The notes: generated by a model from the sequence alone, not told the origin. Shown: positions 48,739-58,300, counted from the first letter of the stretch. The stretch: 64,000 bases of DNA from Salegentibacter maritimus (GCF_016236915.1 NZ_JAEHOK010000014.1:1-64000), one strand, 5' to 3'. Program-made: numbers and translations.

Positions 48739-51700
48739 ATGCTAAAGAAATTTATAGAAAGACCGGTATTATCTACGGTTGTTTCCATTATAATAGTGAT
48801 ACTGGGTATTCTGGGAATCTCAACGCTTCCGGTAACCCAATATCCAGACATTGCTCCGCCAACCGTACAGGTTCGCGCAAACTTCCCCGGTGCCAACGCT
48901 CAAACGGTACTGGAAAGTGTTATTATTCCTATTGAAGAGCAAATTAATGGGGTTGAAGGAATGGATTACATTACCTCAACTGCCAGTAATAATGGTAGTG
49001 CCAGCATTCAGGTATTTTTTGAACAAGGTATTGACCCCGATATTGCCGCGGTAAACGTACAAAATAGGGTGTCCAGGGCCACTCCCTTACTTCCACAGGA
49101 GGTTACGCAATCTGGGGTTACCACTCAAAAAGAACAAACCAGTGCATTGATGTTCTTCACAGTACTTTCAGAAAATGAAGAATATGATGCCACTTTTATT
49201 CAAAACTATCTTAACATTAACGTTATTCCAGAATTACAACGTATTAAAGGAGTTGGTAATGTAAATGTTTTTGGATCTAAGAAATATGCCATGCGTATTT
49301 GGCTTCAGCCGGAAAAATTGGCGGCATACAATTTAATTCCTTCCGATGTTATTGGAGCTATAAATGAACAAAGCCAGGAAGCGGCTGCCGGTTCTTTGGG
49401 TCAAAACAATGCCGAGGCTTTCGAGTATGTACTGCGCTATAGCGGAAGGTATCAAAACGAAGACCAGTATAAAGATATCATCATTAAAGCACTTGATAAT
49501 GGTCAATTTCTAAGATTGGGTGATGTAGCAGAAGTTGAACTTGATGCTGAAGGCTACAATGTTATTGGATACACCAACGGAAAGCCGGGTGTGGCCATGG
49601 CAGTATACCAAACACCAGGTTCAAATGCCCAGGAAATTATTGAAAATATACACGATAAGCTGGAAGAAATGGAAAAGGAGTTTCCAACCGGTCTTTCGGT
49701 GTATATAAATTTTGATACCAACGAGTTCCTAACAGCCTCTATAGACAAGGTAATAGTTACTCTTATAGAAGCATTTATACTGGTATTTATTGTAGTATTT
49801 ATATTCCTTCAGGATTTTAGGTCTACATTAATTCCGGCTATTGCCGTGCCGGTTTCCATAATAGGTACCTTCTTTTTCTTAAACCTTTTTGGATACTCCA
49901 TAAACCTCTTAACGCTTTTTGCTCTCGTTCTCGCCATTGGTATTGTTGTGGATGATGCCATTGTGGTTGTAGAAGCCGTTCATGCAAAAATGGAAGAAGG
50001 AGCCAAAGATGCCTTAACCGGTACAAGAAAAGCTATGGATGAAATTACCGGAGCTATTATTTCTATTACACTTGTAATGGGTGCAGTTTTTATTCCGGTA
50101 ACATTTATTACCGGGCCTACCGGAGTTTTCTATGAACAATTTGGGGTTACCCTTATTGTAGCCATTGCTATTTCTGCGGTAAACGCTTTAACTTTAAGTC
50201 CGGCACTATGTGCAATCTTCCTAAAACCACCCCGGGAAGATGAAGAGTATAAGAAAAAGAACTTTTTACAACGATTTTTCAGCTCTTTTAATACAGCTTT
50301 TAAAGTAACTACAGATAAGTATGTAAATTCACTATCCTTTCTAAATAGGCATAAATGGATTACAGGCCTTACGCTTGTAGCCTCGGTTGTGGCAATTATT
50401 TGGGCAGCTAAAACCACTCCAACTGGATTTGTTCCAGATGAAGACAGGGGGATACTGTTTGTAAATGTAGAATTACCGGCAGGAGCATCCCTGGATAGAA
50501 CGGTAGGAATTACATCACAATTAGAAAAGAAAGCGCAGCAAATTGAAGGAGTTAAAGGGGTTTCTTTAGTAAATGGATTTAGTTTAATTGGTGGAGCAGG
50601 AAGTAACTTTGCGCTTGGTTTTGTTAAATTAGATAATTGGAGTGAGCGTGAAGAAGATCATCTCTCTGTAGAATCTATACAGGCACAGCTATTCCAAATT
50701 GGAGCTTCATTTACCGATGCAGAAATGCTATTCTTCTCCCCTCCCAGTATTCCAGGTTTTGGAGTTTCCGGAGGCTTTGAAGCAAAACTATTGGATAGAT
50801 CGGGAGGTAGCTTCCAGGAACTGGATGAGCAAACACAAAATTATATTGCTGCCCTTTCACAAAGGCCAGAAATACAGTATGCACAAAGTTCTTTCAATAC
50901 GAACTATCCACAATACGAAATGGAGCTAAATATCCCCAAAGCTAAAGAGGCCGGTGTAAGTATTTCTACCATATTTTCTACTTTACAAGGCTATATTGGA
51001 AGTATATACGCTGCAGACTTCTCTAGGTTTGGTAAACAATACCGTGTATATGTTCAGGCTTTCCCAGAAGATAGGGCAAGTACAGATGATCTAAACTCTC
51101 TATATGTAAGGAACGAATCTGGAGAAATGGCTCCTTTAAGTGAATTTGTGAGTTTACAGCGAGTTTATGGGCCACAATCTGTAACAAGGTTTAACTTATT
51201 TAACTCGGCAACCATAAACGGTGCTCCGGCTCCTGGTTATTCCTCGGGAGACGCTATTGCTGCTGTTCAGGAAGTAAGTGCAGAATCTTTACCATCTAAC
51301 TTCTCCATAGATTATGGCGGACTTACACGTGAAGAAATATCGGCTGGTTCCCAATCTACATTTATTTTAATTTTAAGTATTTTGTTTGTGTATTTTATTC
51401 TTGCAGCTCAATATGAAAGTTATCTTATTCCTTTTGCCGTTTTACTTTCGCTGCCTGTAGGAGTAATGGGTTCTTATTTGGTTACCAAATTTGCCGGACT
51501 TCAGGTAAATATTTACTTCCAAATTGCTTTAATTATGTTAATTGGATTGCTTGCTAAAAACGCAATTCTAATTATAGAATTTGCCATGCAACGAAGAAAA
51601 GCAGGGCTTTCTATTGTAAATGCCGCACTAGATGGTGCTAAGGTTAGGTTAAGACCAATTTTAATGACATCATTCGCATTTATTATTGGTTTACTGCCTT

Positions 51701-51900
51701 TGGTTTTTGCAGGCGGAACAGGAGCAGCTGGAAACCGTTCTATTGGTACAGGAGCTGTAGGAGGTTTATTGATAGGAACCCTTCTAGGTGTTTTTGTAAT
51801 CCCTATTCTCTATATCATATTCCAATGGTTACAAGAAAAAATTTCGGGAGCACCGGAAGCAGCCCAAACAGAAAAGAAATCAATTTCTGAAAAAGTATAA
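48739..51900 (+). CDS. RND multidrug efflux pump, HAE1 (AcrB-like)
   Basis: A 1053-residue inner-membrane pump with 12 helices and two large periplasmic loops. It starts MLKKFIERPVLSTVVSIIIV, the usual first helix, with ISTLPVTQYPDIAPPTVQV following. Helix 4 carries the proton-relay pair D405-D406 in GIVVDDAIVVVEAV, and the end has NAILIIEFAMQRRKAG. It exports hydrophobic compounds such as antibiotics, bile-like detergents and dyes, driven by protons. The gene lies between the adaptor (9-base gap) and the outer-membrane factor (2-base gap). Confidence 0.97.
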   Translation: MLKKFIERPVLSTVVSIIIVILGILGISTLPVTQYPDIAPPTVQVRANFPGANAQTVLESVIIPIEEQINGVEGMDYITSTASNNGSASIQVFFEQGIDPDIAAVNVQNRVSRATPLLPQEVTQSGVTTQKEQTSALMFFTVLSENEEYDATFIQNYLNINVIPELQRIKGVGNVNVFGSKKYAMRIWLQPEKLAAYNLIPSDVIGAINEQSQEAAAGSLGQNNAEAFEYVLRYSGRYQNEDQYKDIIIKALDNGQFLRLGDVAEVELDAEGYNVIGYTNGKPGVAMAVYQTPGSNAQEIIENIHDKLEEMEKEFPTGLSVYINFDTNEFLTASIDKVIVTLIEAFILVFIVVFIFLQDFRSTLIPAIAVPVSIIGTFFFLNLFGYSINLLTLFALVLAIGIVVDDAIVVVEAVHAKMEEGAKDALTGTRKAMDEITGAIISITLVMGAVFIPVTFITGPTGVFYEQFGVTLIVAIAISAVNALTLSPALCAIFLKPPREDEEYKKKNFLQRFFSSFNTAFKVTTDKYVNSLSFLNRHKWITGLTLVASVVAIIWAAKTTPTGFVPDEDRGILFVNVELPAGASLDRTVGITSQLEKKAQQIEGVKGVSLVNGFSLIGGAGSNFALGFVKLDNWSEREEDHLSVESIQAQLFQIGASFTDAEMLFFSPPSIPGFGVSGGFEAKLLDRSGGSFQELDEQTQNYIAALSQRPEIQYAQSSFNTNYPQYEMELNIPKAKEAGVSISTIFSTLQGYIGSIYAADFSRFGKQYRVYVQAFPEDRASTDDLNSLYVRNESGEMAPLSEFVSLQRVYGPQSVTRFNLFNSATINGAPAPGYSSGDAIAAVQEVSAESLPSNFSIDYGGLTREEISAGSQSTFILILSILFVYFILAAQYESYLIPFAVLLSLPVGVMGSYLVTKFAGLQVNIYFQIALIMLIGLLAKNAILIIEFAMQRRKAGLSIVNAALDGAKVRLRPILMTSFAFIIGLLPLVFAGGTGAAGNRSIGTGAVGGLLIGTLLGVFVIPILYIIFQWLQEKISGAPEAAQTEKKSISEKV

Positions 51901-51902
51901 AA

Positions 51903-53309
51903 ATGAAAAAAAATAGAATATATAAATTGTTGCTAGCAGGAGCCGTACCATTTCTACTGGTTTCCTGCTTTGCAGCCAAGGAGTACGAACGTCCTGAATT
52001 GGAAGAAATTTCGGAAGAACTCTATAGAACAGATAAACTTCCGCAAGACTCTTTAAATATTGCGATGATTTCCTGGCAGGAGATTTTCACCGATCCTATT
52101 TTAAAAAGCCATATTGAAGAAGGGCTGGAAAACAATATTGATATTAGAATTGCTATTCAGCAAATGCTGGCAGCTGAAGCTTACGTAAAGCAAGGGAAAG
52201 CAAGTTATTTTCCAACCTTAAGCGCAGGGCCGTCTGTAAGTCACCAAATATTGTCCAGAAACAGTCAATTTGGTTCCTTTTTCAACGGAAACATCACGCA
52301 ATATGATGTAACCGGGAACCTTTCCTGGGAAGCAGATATATGGGGAAAAATAAGAAGTAACGATCGGGCTTTTACTGCTGCTTATTTGCAAAGTGAAGCC
52401 GCCCATAAAGCGGTTAAAACACAGCTTATTGCCAGTATTGCCAGTAACTATTACCAGTTACTTAGCCTGGACGAACAACTTAGAATTTCAGAGCAAACTC
52501 TTGAATATAGAAAAAGCAGCCTTGAAACTACACAGGCTTTAAAAGAAGCCGGTAATGTTACCGAGGTTGGTGTACAACAAACCAAGGCACAGTTGCACAC
52601 AGCCGAAGCTTTAGTGGTACAGCTTAAAAATCAAATTCGCTTGCTTGAAAACTCTTTTGCCATTCTGTTGGGCGAAGGGCCTCAGGATATAAAACGAAGT
52701 GAATTATCAAGGCAACGTATTAACACTTCGCTTAATAGCGGTGTACCCTCTCAACTTCTTAGAAACAGGCCTGATGTAATTGCCGCAGAATATGGGCTTA
52801 TTAACGCTTTTGAGCTTACCAATGCAGCACGGGCAAACTTCTATCCTTCTCTTAGGTTAACTGCCTCGGGAGGTTTCCAAAGCTTAGAGTTAGATAAATT
52901 ATTAAATGCAAACTCTCTTTTTGCCAATTTAGGAGCGTCTTTATTACAACCTATCATTAACAAGAGGCAAATAAGAACTCAGTATGAAGTTTCCCAGGCT
53001 CAGCAACAACAAGCTTTGCTGAACTTTAAAAAAGCCATATTGGTAGCCGGTAGGGAAGTTTCTGATGCACTTTCTAATTACACTGCCAGTACAGAACGTA
53101 TTGAAATACTAAATAATGAATATGAAGCCTATAATAAAGCTTCTGGATACTCAGAAGAACTGCTGAATAATGGTTTGGCCAATTATCTTGAAGTTTTAAC
53201 CGCCAGAGAAAACGCATTAAATTCAAGGTTAAATTTAATTAATGCAGAGTACAATCAATTAAACGCAATAGTAAACCTATATAAAGCCCTTGGTGGAGGC
53301 TGGCAATAA
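51903..53309 (+). CDS. Outer-membrane efflux factor (TolC/OprM, NodT-type)
   Basis: A 468-residue lipoprotein (LLVSCFAAKEYERP) with the double-repeat alpha-barrel architecture of TolC-like channels. ISWQEIFTDPILKSHIEEGLENNIDIRIAIQQM and a later LLRNRPDVIAAEYGLINAFELTNAARANFYPSL are the conserved parts. It forms the exit duct of the pump encoded upstream. A terminator follows at 53340. Confidence 0.95.
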   Translation: MKKNRIYKLLLAGAVPFLLVSCFAAKEYERPELEEISEELYRTDKLPQDSLNIAMISWQEIFTDPILKSHIEEGLENNIDIRIAIQQMLAAEAYVKQGKASYFPTLSAGPSVSHQILSRNSQFGSFFNGNITQYDVTGNLSWEADIWGKIRSNDRAFTAAYLQSEAAHKAVKTQLIASIASNYYQLLSLDEQLRISEQTLEYRKSSLETTQALKEAGNVTEVGVQQTKAQLHTAEALVVQLKNQIRLLENSFAILLGEGPQDIKRSELSRQRINTSLNSGVPSQLLRNRPDVIAAEYGLINAFELTNAARANFYPSLRLTASGGFQSLELDKLLNANSLFANLGASLLQPIINKRQIRTQYEVSQAQQQQALLNFKKAILVAGREVSDALSNYTASTERIEILNNEYEAYNKASGYSEELLNNGLANYLEVLTARENALNSRLNLINAEYNQLNAIVNLYKALGGGWQ

Positions 53310-53339
53310 TTTTTTGAATTTTTGTTAATTGTTGAAAAG

Positions 53340-53372
53340 ACAGTCACGGGATGAATTTCGTGGCTGTTTTTT
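53340..53372 (+). terminator. Terminator of the efflux operon
   Basis: ACAGTCACG (53340-53348) pairs with CGTGGCTGT (53359-53367) with one G-U pair, followed by a T run. It lies 30 bases after the stop of the outer-membrane factor gene and before thioredoxin. Confidence 0.85.
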
Positions 53373-53443
53373 GTTATAAAAACAATTTGTTTTCGACTAA
53401 AGCACGAAATTTAGTAGCTTTAAAAAAGCTTAATCCAAGACTT

Positions 53444-53743
53444 ATGAAAAGTAATTTTAGTGATATTATAAAAGGTGAAAAGGCCGTATTGGTCGACTTT
53501 CACGCAACCTGGTGTGGCCCCTGTAAAACCCTTGCGCCAATTCTAAAAGAAGTAAAAGCCGAACTAGGCGATACAGTAAAAATTGTAAAAATAGATGTAG
53601 ATAAAAACCAGGAACTGGCAGGAAAATATCAGGTTCGTGGAGTTCCCACCATGATTCTATTTAAAAATGGCCAGCAACTTTGGAGACAATCTGGGGTATT
53701 GCAAAAGGCCGATATAATTGAAGTTATCAATTCAAAGTCATAA
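53444..53743 (+). CDS. Thioredoxin
   Basis: A 99-residue protein with the active site ATWCGPCKTLAP (C24 and C27) and the conserved cis-Pro loop VRGVPTMILFKNGQ. The start at 53444 (MKSNFSDIIKGEKAVLVDF) is supported by the family length; the longer frame would run through the efflux terminator. It is cytoplasmic and reduces protein disulfides. Its own promoter is not clear; it stands alone before the convergent DUF5996 gene. Confidence 0.96.
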   Translation: MKSNFSDIIKGEKAVLVDFHATWCGPCKTLAPILKEVKAELGDTVKIVKIDVDKNQELAGKYQVRGVPTMILFKNGQQLWRQSGVLQKADIIEVINSKS

Positions 53744-53821
53744 TGTAAATTACATCACAAAAATTACAGTACATCAATTTAGGATTATAGCAGAAGTCTT
53801 TTTTTAGATTCAGCTCAATAT

Positions 53822-54748
53822 TTATAAATTGGTAAGTTTTGGTACTTTCAGTGCTTCAATTGACCAGCCTAAAAGCCCGGCACCGGCCAGATATGCACTC
53901 TCCATAAAATTTAATAAAGCCTGTCGCGGATTCTTTTCACTCCTAAGATTAGCGTATGTAAGTAAAGCCATAGGACTCCCACTTTCCATTTCCCAAATCG
54001 CAGTTTTGGGTTGTAAGGTTTGTTTTTCCAGGCCTTCAGGATTAGGAAAAGTATAAGAATAAAAGGCCGGCTCCTTCAAGGTATCATCCCCGGGCCAAAA
54101 ACCAAAACTTATACATTCATGACTATAAGCATCCTTGTCTGAAAGTCTGGCTGCATCTGGCATTTTTGGAGCTTTTTTACCGGAAAACCTGGTTACCGCG
54201 AGATCCATAGAATGCCAGTATAAATGTACCGGACAGGTTTTTCCATAGAAGCTCCCACTAAACTCATTAAAAACTCCATTAATCCATACTAAACTTTTCC
54301 AAAGTTTTTCAGCATAATCTTTATGATAATGATGAACTTCTGAAAGATTTGAAAATTTGTTTTGAATTCCAAGGTCAAAAGGCTTGTCAACAATATCTAC
54401 TTTTATATCCAATGTTTTTAGAACCTTAAAAATATCATTGTAAAAATAGGAAACACTTAAACCGTTTTTCAGCTTTAAAAGCTCAAAACCACCTTCACTT
54501 GTGGCTATTTCCAATTGATGTTTAATAAAGTTAAAATCAATAGAAAAATTACTGAATCCATTGTTATAAGGAATTGCCCCTGTACTAAGACCTTGCTGAT
54601 TCACATAATGGGTTATATTCCACCAATGATTCTTTCTTGGCATAAGCCCCAATTTAATTTTACCCACCATTTGTAGCAAAAGGTGAAGGCTAAGTTTTTC
54701 TTTCTCAAAACCCACATATTTTAAATCAGGAAGGGAGTTACTATTCAT
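53822..54748 (-). CDS. DUF5996 family protein
   Basis: The start at 54748 (MNSNSLPDLKYVGFEKEK) is preferred to a TTG inside the upstream gene's stop codon. The ~308-residue protein matches the DUF5996 pattern: HWWNITHYVNQQGLSTGAIPYNNGFSNFSIDFNFI, VHLYWHSMDLAVTRFSGKKAP, HECISFGFWPGD. Enzymatic activity is unknown. It is the last gene of a run with the GNAT, YCII-like, CYTH and SDR genes. Confidence 0.85.
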   Translation of the reverse strand: MNSNSLPDLKYVGFEKEKLSLHLLLQMVGKIKLGLMPRKNHWWNITHYVNQQGLSTGAIPYNNGFSNFSIDFNFIKHQLEIATSEGGFELLKLKNGLSVSYFYNDIFKVLKTLDIKVDIVDKPFDLGIQNKFSNLSEVHHYHKDYAEKLWKSLVWINGVFNEFSGSFYGKTCPVHLYWHSMDLAVTRFSGKKAPKMPDAARLSDKDAYSHECISFGFWPGDDTLKEPAFYSYTFPNPEGLEKQTLQPKTAIWEMESGSPMALLTYANLRSEKNPRQALLNFMESAYLAGAGLLGWSIEALKVPKLTNL

Positions 54749-54765
54749 AATTACATCATTAAAAA

Positions 54766-55047
54766 TCAAGCAAGTATTTCCTGGAATTCCGATGTTTTTT
54801 CAATCACACTTTTAGCAAATGGACATAGAGGGATTACTTTTAACTTATTTTCTTTTGCAAAATTTACCGTTGCCTGTACCAATTTCTTACCAACACCTTT
54901 TCCCTTAAACTCTGGGTTCACTTCGGTGTGATCTACTATAAATTTATTCTTTCCGGCCCAGGTGTATTCTATCTTCCCCGCTTGTTTCCCAGACTCTACA
55001 GCCTTAAAAAATCCTTTGGTAACTTCATCTATTTGCTCAATCTTCAT
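54766..55047 (-). CDS. GNAT family N-acetyltransferase (YjdJ-like)
   Basis: A 93-residue short GNAT protein. It has VDHTEVNPEFKGKGVGKKLVQATVNFAKENKLKVIPLCPFAKSVIEK; the G-K-G-V-G-K signature lies at about residues 48-53 and the C-terminal PLCPFAK segment is conserved in this group. The substrate is unknown. It lies 17 bases upstream of the DUF5996 gene in the same direction. Confidence 0.9.
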   Translation of the reverse strand: MKIEQIDEVTKGFFKAVESGKQAGKIEYTWAGKNKFIVDHTEVNPEFKGKGVGKKLVQATVNFAKENKLKVIPLCPFAKSVIEKTSEFQEILA

Positions 55048-55079
55048 ACTTCAAATTTTTAAATTCAATTCATTAAAAT

Positions 55080-55580
55080 TTAGTTTAATTTTCCGCCTTT
55101 GGCGGTCCACCACGGGTTAACCTCAACCTCCAGCCTACCGGCTTTCACCATTGGGTCCTGCCTGGCCAAACTATCGGCTTCCTCCAGGGTGGCGGTATTA
55201 TAAACTGCAATTCCACGAATTTCCCCGTTACCGCCAAAAGGACCTATTAAACTGGCATAGCCCTCACTAGCCATCTTGCTTAAATAGGCCAAATGCTCCT
55301 TTTGCAAACGAGCTAATTCGGTAGAATCCTGACTTCTATTTTCTCCGGTTTTTAGAAAAACCATATAATATTGTTGCATTAAATAGGTGGTGTCATCGGC
55401 TTTATACCTAAAGGTTTGATAGCCTTTTTGCTTTAGATCATTTTCTACGGAATCTATATTGATTTTAGATCTCTCCTCCAAACCTTTTTCAACCCGCGGA
55501 TAGCCACGTTTTTGTTTGGGTAGCTCGTTACAGGAAACCAGTAAAAGCGGTAATACGAATATGTATATTAATTTTCTCAT
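55080..55580 (-). CDS. Lipoprotein with YCII-like domain
   Basis: The start at 55580 (MRKLIYIFVLPLLLVSCNELP) gives a lipoprotein signal. The ~166-residue protein contains a YCII-related domain at ~65-150: YYMVFLKTGENRSQDSTELARLQKEHLAYLSKMASEGYASLIGPFGG, then IAVYNTATLEEADSLARQDPMVKAG. YCII folds occur in dehydrochlorinases and signalling-like proteins; a secreted version with a lipid anchor is unusual, so its role is open. It lies 10 bases after the CYTH gene stop. Confidence 0.85.
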   Translation of the reverse strand: MRKLIYIFVLPLLLVSCNELPKQKRGYPRVEKGLEERSKINIDSVENDLKQKGYQTFRYKADDTTYLMQQYYMVFLKTGENRSQDSTELARLQKEHLAYLSKMASEGYASLIGPFGGNGEIRGIAVYNTATLEEADSLARQDPMVKAGRLEVEVNPWWTAKGGKLN

Positions 55581-55590
55581 AACGTGAGGA

Positions 55591-56058
55591 CTACCAATTT
55601 TTAAAAGGCTTTTCACTTAACTGCGAATTGTAATATTTTACGTCTCCGGTAACTTCCTTTCCCAGCCAATCTGGCTTTTTAAAAGAATCGGCTTCTGTAT
55701 TAAGTTCTATTTCGGCAACGATTAAACCTTCGTTATCTCCATAAAATTCGTCAATTTCAAACACAAACTCCCCGGCTTGGACCAAATACCGGGTTTTCTC
55801 TATAATACCCGGTTCACAAAGCTTAAAAAGAGCTTCAGCTTCTTTAATATCAATTTCCTTTTCCCATTCAAATCGGGATAATCCACTTTTCGAAGATTTT
55901 CCTTTAATCGTTAAAAAAGCGGTATCGTTGGTTATTCTTAGCCGAACCGTTCGCTGCGGATCTTTATTTAAAAACCCTTGTTTTATACAGAAGTTCTTAA
56001 AAGCTTCTTTTTTAAAATCTTTTGAAGTGACAAGGTATTTACGTTCTATTTCCTGCAT
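55591..56058 (-). CDS. CYTH domain protein (triphosphatase-like)
   Basis: A 155-residue protein with the N-terminal MQEIERKYLV, the E-x-E-R-K motif that binds metal and triphosphate in the CYTH/CyaB/thiamine triphosphatase fold. The strand residues RTVRLRITNDTAFLTIKGKSSKSGLSRFEWEKEI and a C-terminal EIDEFYGDNEGLIVAEIEL carry the remaining charged tunnel positions. Substrates in the family are inorganic or organic triphosphates. It begins one base after the SDR gene stop (TAG followed directly by ATG). Confidence 0.93.
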   Translation of the reverse strand: MQEIERKYLVTSKDFKKEAFKNFCIKQGFLNKDPQRTVRLRITNDTAFLTIKGKSSKSGLSRFEWEKEIDIKEAEALFKLCEPGIIEKTRYLVQAGEFVFEIDEFYGDNEGLIVAEIELNTEADSFKKPDWLGKEVTGDVKYYNSQLSEKPFKNW

Positions 56059-56724
56059 CTAATTTTTATGTGCTATGTTTTTAATTTCATCTGAAGGTAT
56101 TCTTTGCACGTCCAATTCAGGTGAATTGGCAATGGCTACCATGGCTTTGGCAATACTTTCAGCTGAAATAGATTTATATTTTCGTAAAGTTCCAAGAAAA
56201 AACGGATTAATAAAATTCAGCATTATTTTTCCTATTTTTTCAAAACTCCTACTCTCCTTTCGCTCACCGGTAATAAGCGAAGGCTGCAATATATAGGTAT
56301 TCTTAATTTGCTGCGCCAAGACTTCTTTTTCCATCTTCCCCTTGGTACGATTATAAAACACCCTACTTTTAGGATTGGCACCCAGCGCAGAAATTACAAG
56401 AAAAGTATCAATATTATTCTCTTTACTCAATTTCGCAGCGGTAATTGGAATTCCGCGATCTATCCGGGTATAGGTTTCGTGATCTGGTGTTTTACTTTTG
56501 GTAGTACCTATACAGCAAAAAACCTCATCTGCCTTAAATTTATCTTTATAATCTTCCAGTTTGAATAAGTCTATTAAATGTTCCTCAATTTTAGGGTGTT
56601 TTACTTCTACTGAGTTTCTTGAGAAAAGTTTAATCTTTTCATAGCGCTCGTCTTCCAGTAATTGCTGAAGTAAAATTCCTCCGGTAAGTCCGGTAGCTCC
56701 TAAAATTATTGCTGTTTTTGGCAT
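56059..56724 (-). CDS. Atypical SDR / NAD(P)H-binding oxidoreductase
   Basis: The start at 56724 (MPKTAIILGATGLTGGILL) places the Rossmann G-A-T-G-L-T-G motif at residues 9-15. About 221 residues. VFCCIGTTKSKTPDHETYTRIDRGIPITAAKLSKEN resembles the HTATIP2/TIP30-like atypical short-chain dehydrogenases, and SRVFYNRTKGKMEKEV contains a YxxxK-like stretch. The substrate is unknown. It is immediately followed by the CYTH gene, with no bases between. Confidence 0.9.
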   Translation of the reverse strand: MPKTAIILGATGLTGGILLQQLLEDERYEKIKLFSRNSVEVKHPKIEEHLIDLFKLEDYKDKFKADEVFCCIGTTKSKTPDHETYTRIDRGIPITAAKLSKENNIDTFLVISALGANPKSRVFYNRTKGKMEKEVLAQQIKNTYILQPSLITGERKESRSFEKIGKIMLNFINPFFLGTLRKYKSISAESIAKAMVAIANSPELDVQRIPSDEIKNIAHKN

Positions 56725-56783
56725 TGTATTCTTTTTTTTTAATTGGTTACTAATTTGTTTTGGCAACAATAATAGCTTTCGGT

Positions 56784-56826
56784 AAACTACCTCGGGGTAT
56801 TAGACCCTTTGGCGGTGCCAATAAAT
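56784..56826. repeat. Copy A of a ~43-base direct repeat flanking dinB
   Basis: Begins AAACTACCTCGGGGTATTAG and continues ACCCTTTGGCGGTGCCAATA with AAATAAT after it. It is similar (roughly three quarters identical by eye) to 58216-58258 in the same orientation. The two copies lie on either side of dinB. The remaining 290-base spacer upstream of dinB holds no gene. Confidence 0.65.
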
Positions 56827-57019
56827 AATATAAACAAAATAAGCCATCTCTACCTATGCCCTAACGAAACTTTAAGAAAGCATACCTGGTTAAAAGGGTG
56901 CAAGGTTCACCTAAGATTAATTTTCAAAAGAAATTCCTGCCGGCACAGGAGATAAGTTTACCTATTCAATTTGCTGTCTCTTATATCACGACAAGTTGAA
57001 GTTTCACTAAATTTGTAAA

Positions 57020-58123
57020 GTGAGCCAAAAACTTCCCATTCGCAAAATTATTCATATAGACATGGATGCCTTCTACGCTTCGGTAGAACAACTGGACAAT
57101 CCCGAGTTACGAGGTAAGGCCATTGCTGTAGGCGGAACTTCAGAAAGAGGGGTTGTTAGCGCAGCAAGTTATGAAGCTCGCAAATATGGCGTAAAAAGCG
57201 CTATGAGCAGCGTAATTGCAAAACGTAATTGCCCGCATCTAATTTTTGTTAAAACCCGTTTTGACCGTTACCGCGAAATTTCGCAGCAAATTAGGGAGAT
57301 ATTTTATGAATATACAGATTTGGTGGAACCGCTTTCTTTAGACGAAGCTTACCTGGATGTTACCGAAAATAAGAAAGGAAATCCCAGCGCCAGCCTTATC
57401 GCGAAAGAAATTAGGAAAAAAATTAAAGAGAAAACAGGTTTAAACGCTTCGGCCGGGATTTCTATCAATAAATTTATTGCGAAAGTCGCCAGTGATTTTA
57501 ATAAACCAAACGGACAAAAAACGGTGAATCCTGAGGAAGTTGAAGCCTTTTTAGAGGTTTTGGATATCAGGAAGTTTCATGGCGTTGGAAAAGTAACGGC
57601 CGAAAAGATGTATAAGCTGGGCATTTTTACCGGGAAAGACCTAAAAACCAAAAGCCTGGAATATCTAACCGAAAAATTTGGGAAAAGCGGTGCGCATTAT
57701 TTTAATGTAGTTCGCGGAATTCATTTAAGCGAGGTTAAACCAAACCGCATACGAAAATCGTTGGGTGCCGAACGCACTTTTAATGAAAATATCTCTTCGG
57801 AAATCTTTATGCTGGAAAGGTTGGAAAATATCGCCGAAGAAATCGCACGCCGACTTAAAAAAAGTAAGGTTGCCGGTAAAACTATTACCCTAAAAATTAA
57901 GTACAGTGATTTTACCCAACAAACCCGCAGTAAAACCGTTTCATTTTATATTTCCAGCAAAGAATTAATCCTTGAAAACGCTAAAGAATTATTATACCAG
58001 GAAAAGATGAAAGATTCGGTTCGACTTTTAGGAATTTCACTTTCAAATTTAAATACAGACAAGATCGAAAAGAAACCAAAGGAGGAAAAGGAAATAGAAG
58101 TGCAGTTAAAGTTTGAGTTTTGA
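57020..58123 (+). CDS. dinB: DNA polymerase IV
   Basis: A 367-residue Y-family translesion polymerase. The start is a GTG at 57020 (MSQKLPIRKIIHIDMDAFYASVEQ); no better ATG exists. Metal-binding D14 and the D108-E109 pair in PLSLDEAYLDVT are intact, and the fingers, thumb and little-finger parts follow. The C-terminal VQLKFEF is a likely beta-clamp-binding motif. It copies damaged DNA with low fidelity. A TAAATTTG -7-like sequence lies at 57008-57015, directly before the start. The gene is flanked by a direct repeat. Confidence 0.97.
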   Translation: MSQKLPIRKIIHIDMDAFYASVEQLDNPELRGKAIAVGGTSERGVVSAASYEARKYGVKSAMSSVIAKRNCPHLIFVKTRFDRYREISQQIREIFYEYTDLVEPLSLDEAYLDVTENKKGNPSASLIAKEIRKKIKEKTGLNASAGISINKFIAKVASDFNKPNGQKTVNPEEVEAFLEVLDIRKFHGVGKVTAEKMYKLGIFTGKDLKTKSLEYLTEKFGKSGAHYFNVVRGIHLSEVKPNRIRKSLGAERTFNENISSEIFMLERLENIAEEIARRLKKSKVAGKTITLKIKYSDFTQQTRSKTVSFYISSKELILENAKELLYQEKMKDSVRLLGISLSNLNTDKIEKKPKEEKEIEVQLKFEF

Positions 58124-58215
58124 ATTTTCGTTTTTGGATTGTATAAACCATCATTCCAAATACGAATAATGTAGAAACCTGTTTTCTAAATTTAGTACAA
58201 AAAAATTTACAGATT

Positions 58216-58258
58216 AAACTATCTCGGGGCATTATACCCATTGTTGATGTCAATAAAA
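58216..58258. repeat. Copy B of a ~43-base direct repeat flanking dinB
   Basis: Begins AAACTATCTCGGGGCATTAT and continues ACCCATTGTTGATGTCAATA. Same orientation as 56784-56826. It overlaps nothing else; the pyk terminator begins 3 bases later. Confidence 0.65.
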
Positions 58259-58260
58259 AA

Positions 58261-58300
58261 AGCCACGAATTCACTAGTTGTGTATTCGTGGCTTACTTTT
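58261..58300 (-). terminator. Terminator of the pyk operon
   Basis: AGCCACGAAT (58261-58270) pairs perfectly with ATTCGTGGCT (58284-58293). On the minus strand a T run follows, ending the acpP-to-pyk transcription run. Confidence 0.85.

Noticed and set aside
53351-53443. Longer N-terminus for thioredoxin
   Set aside because: The frame overlaps the efflux operon terminator, and the 99-residue form matches the family.
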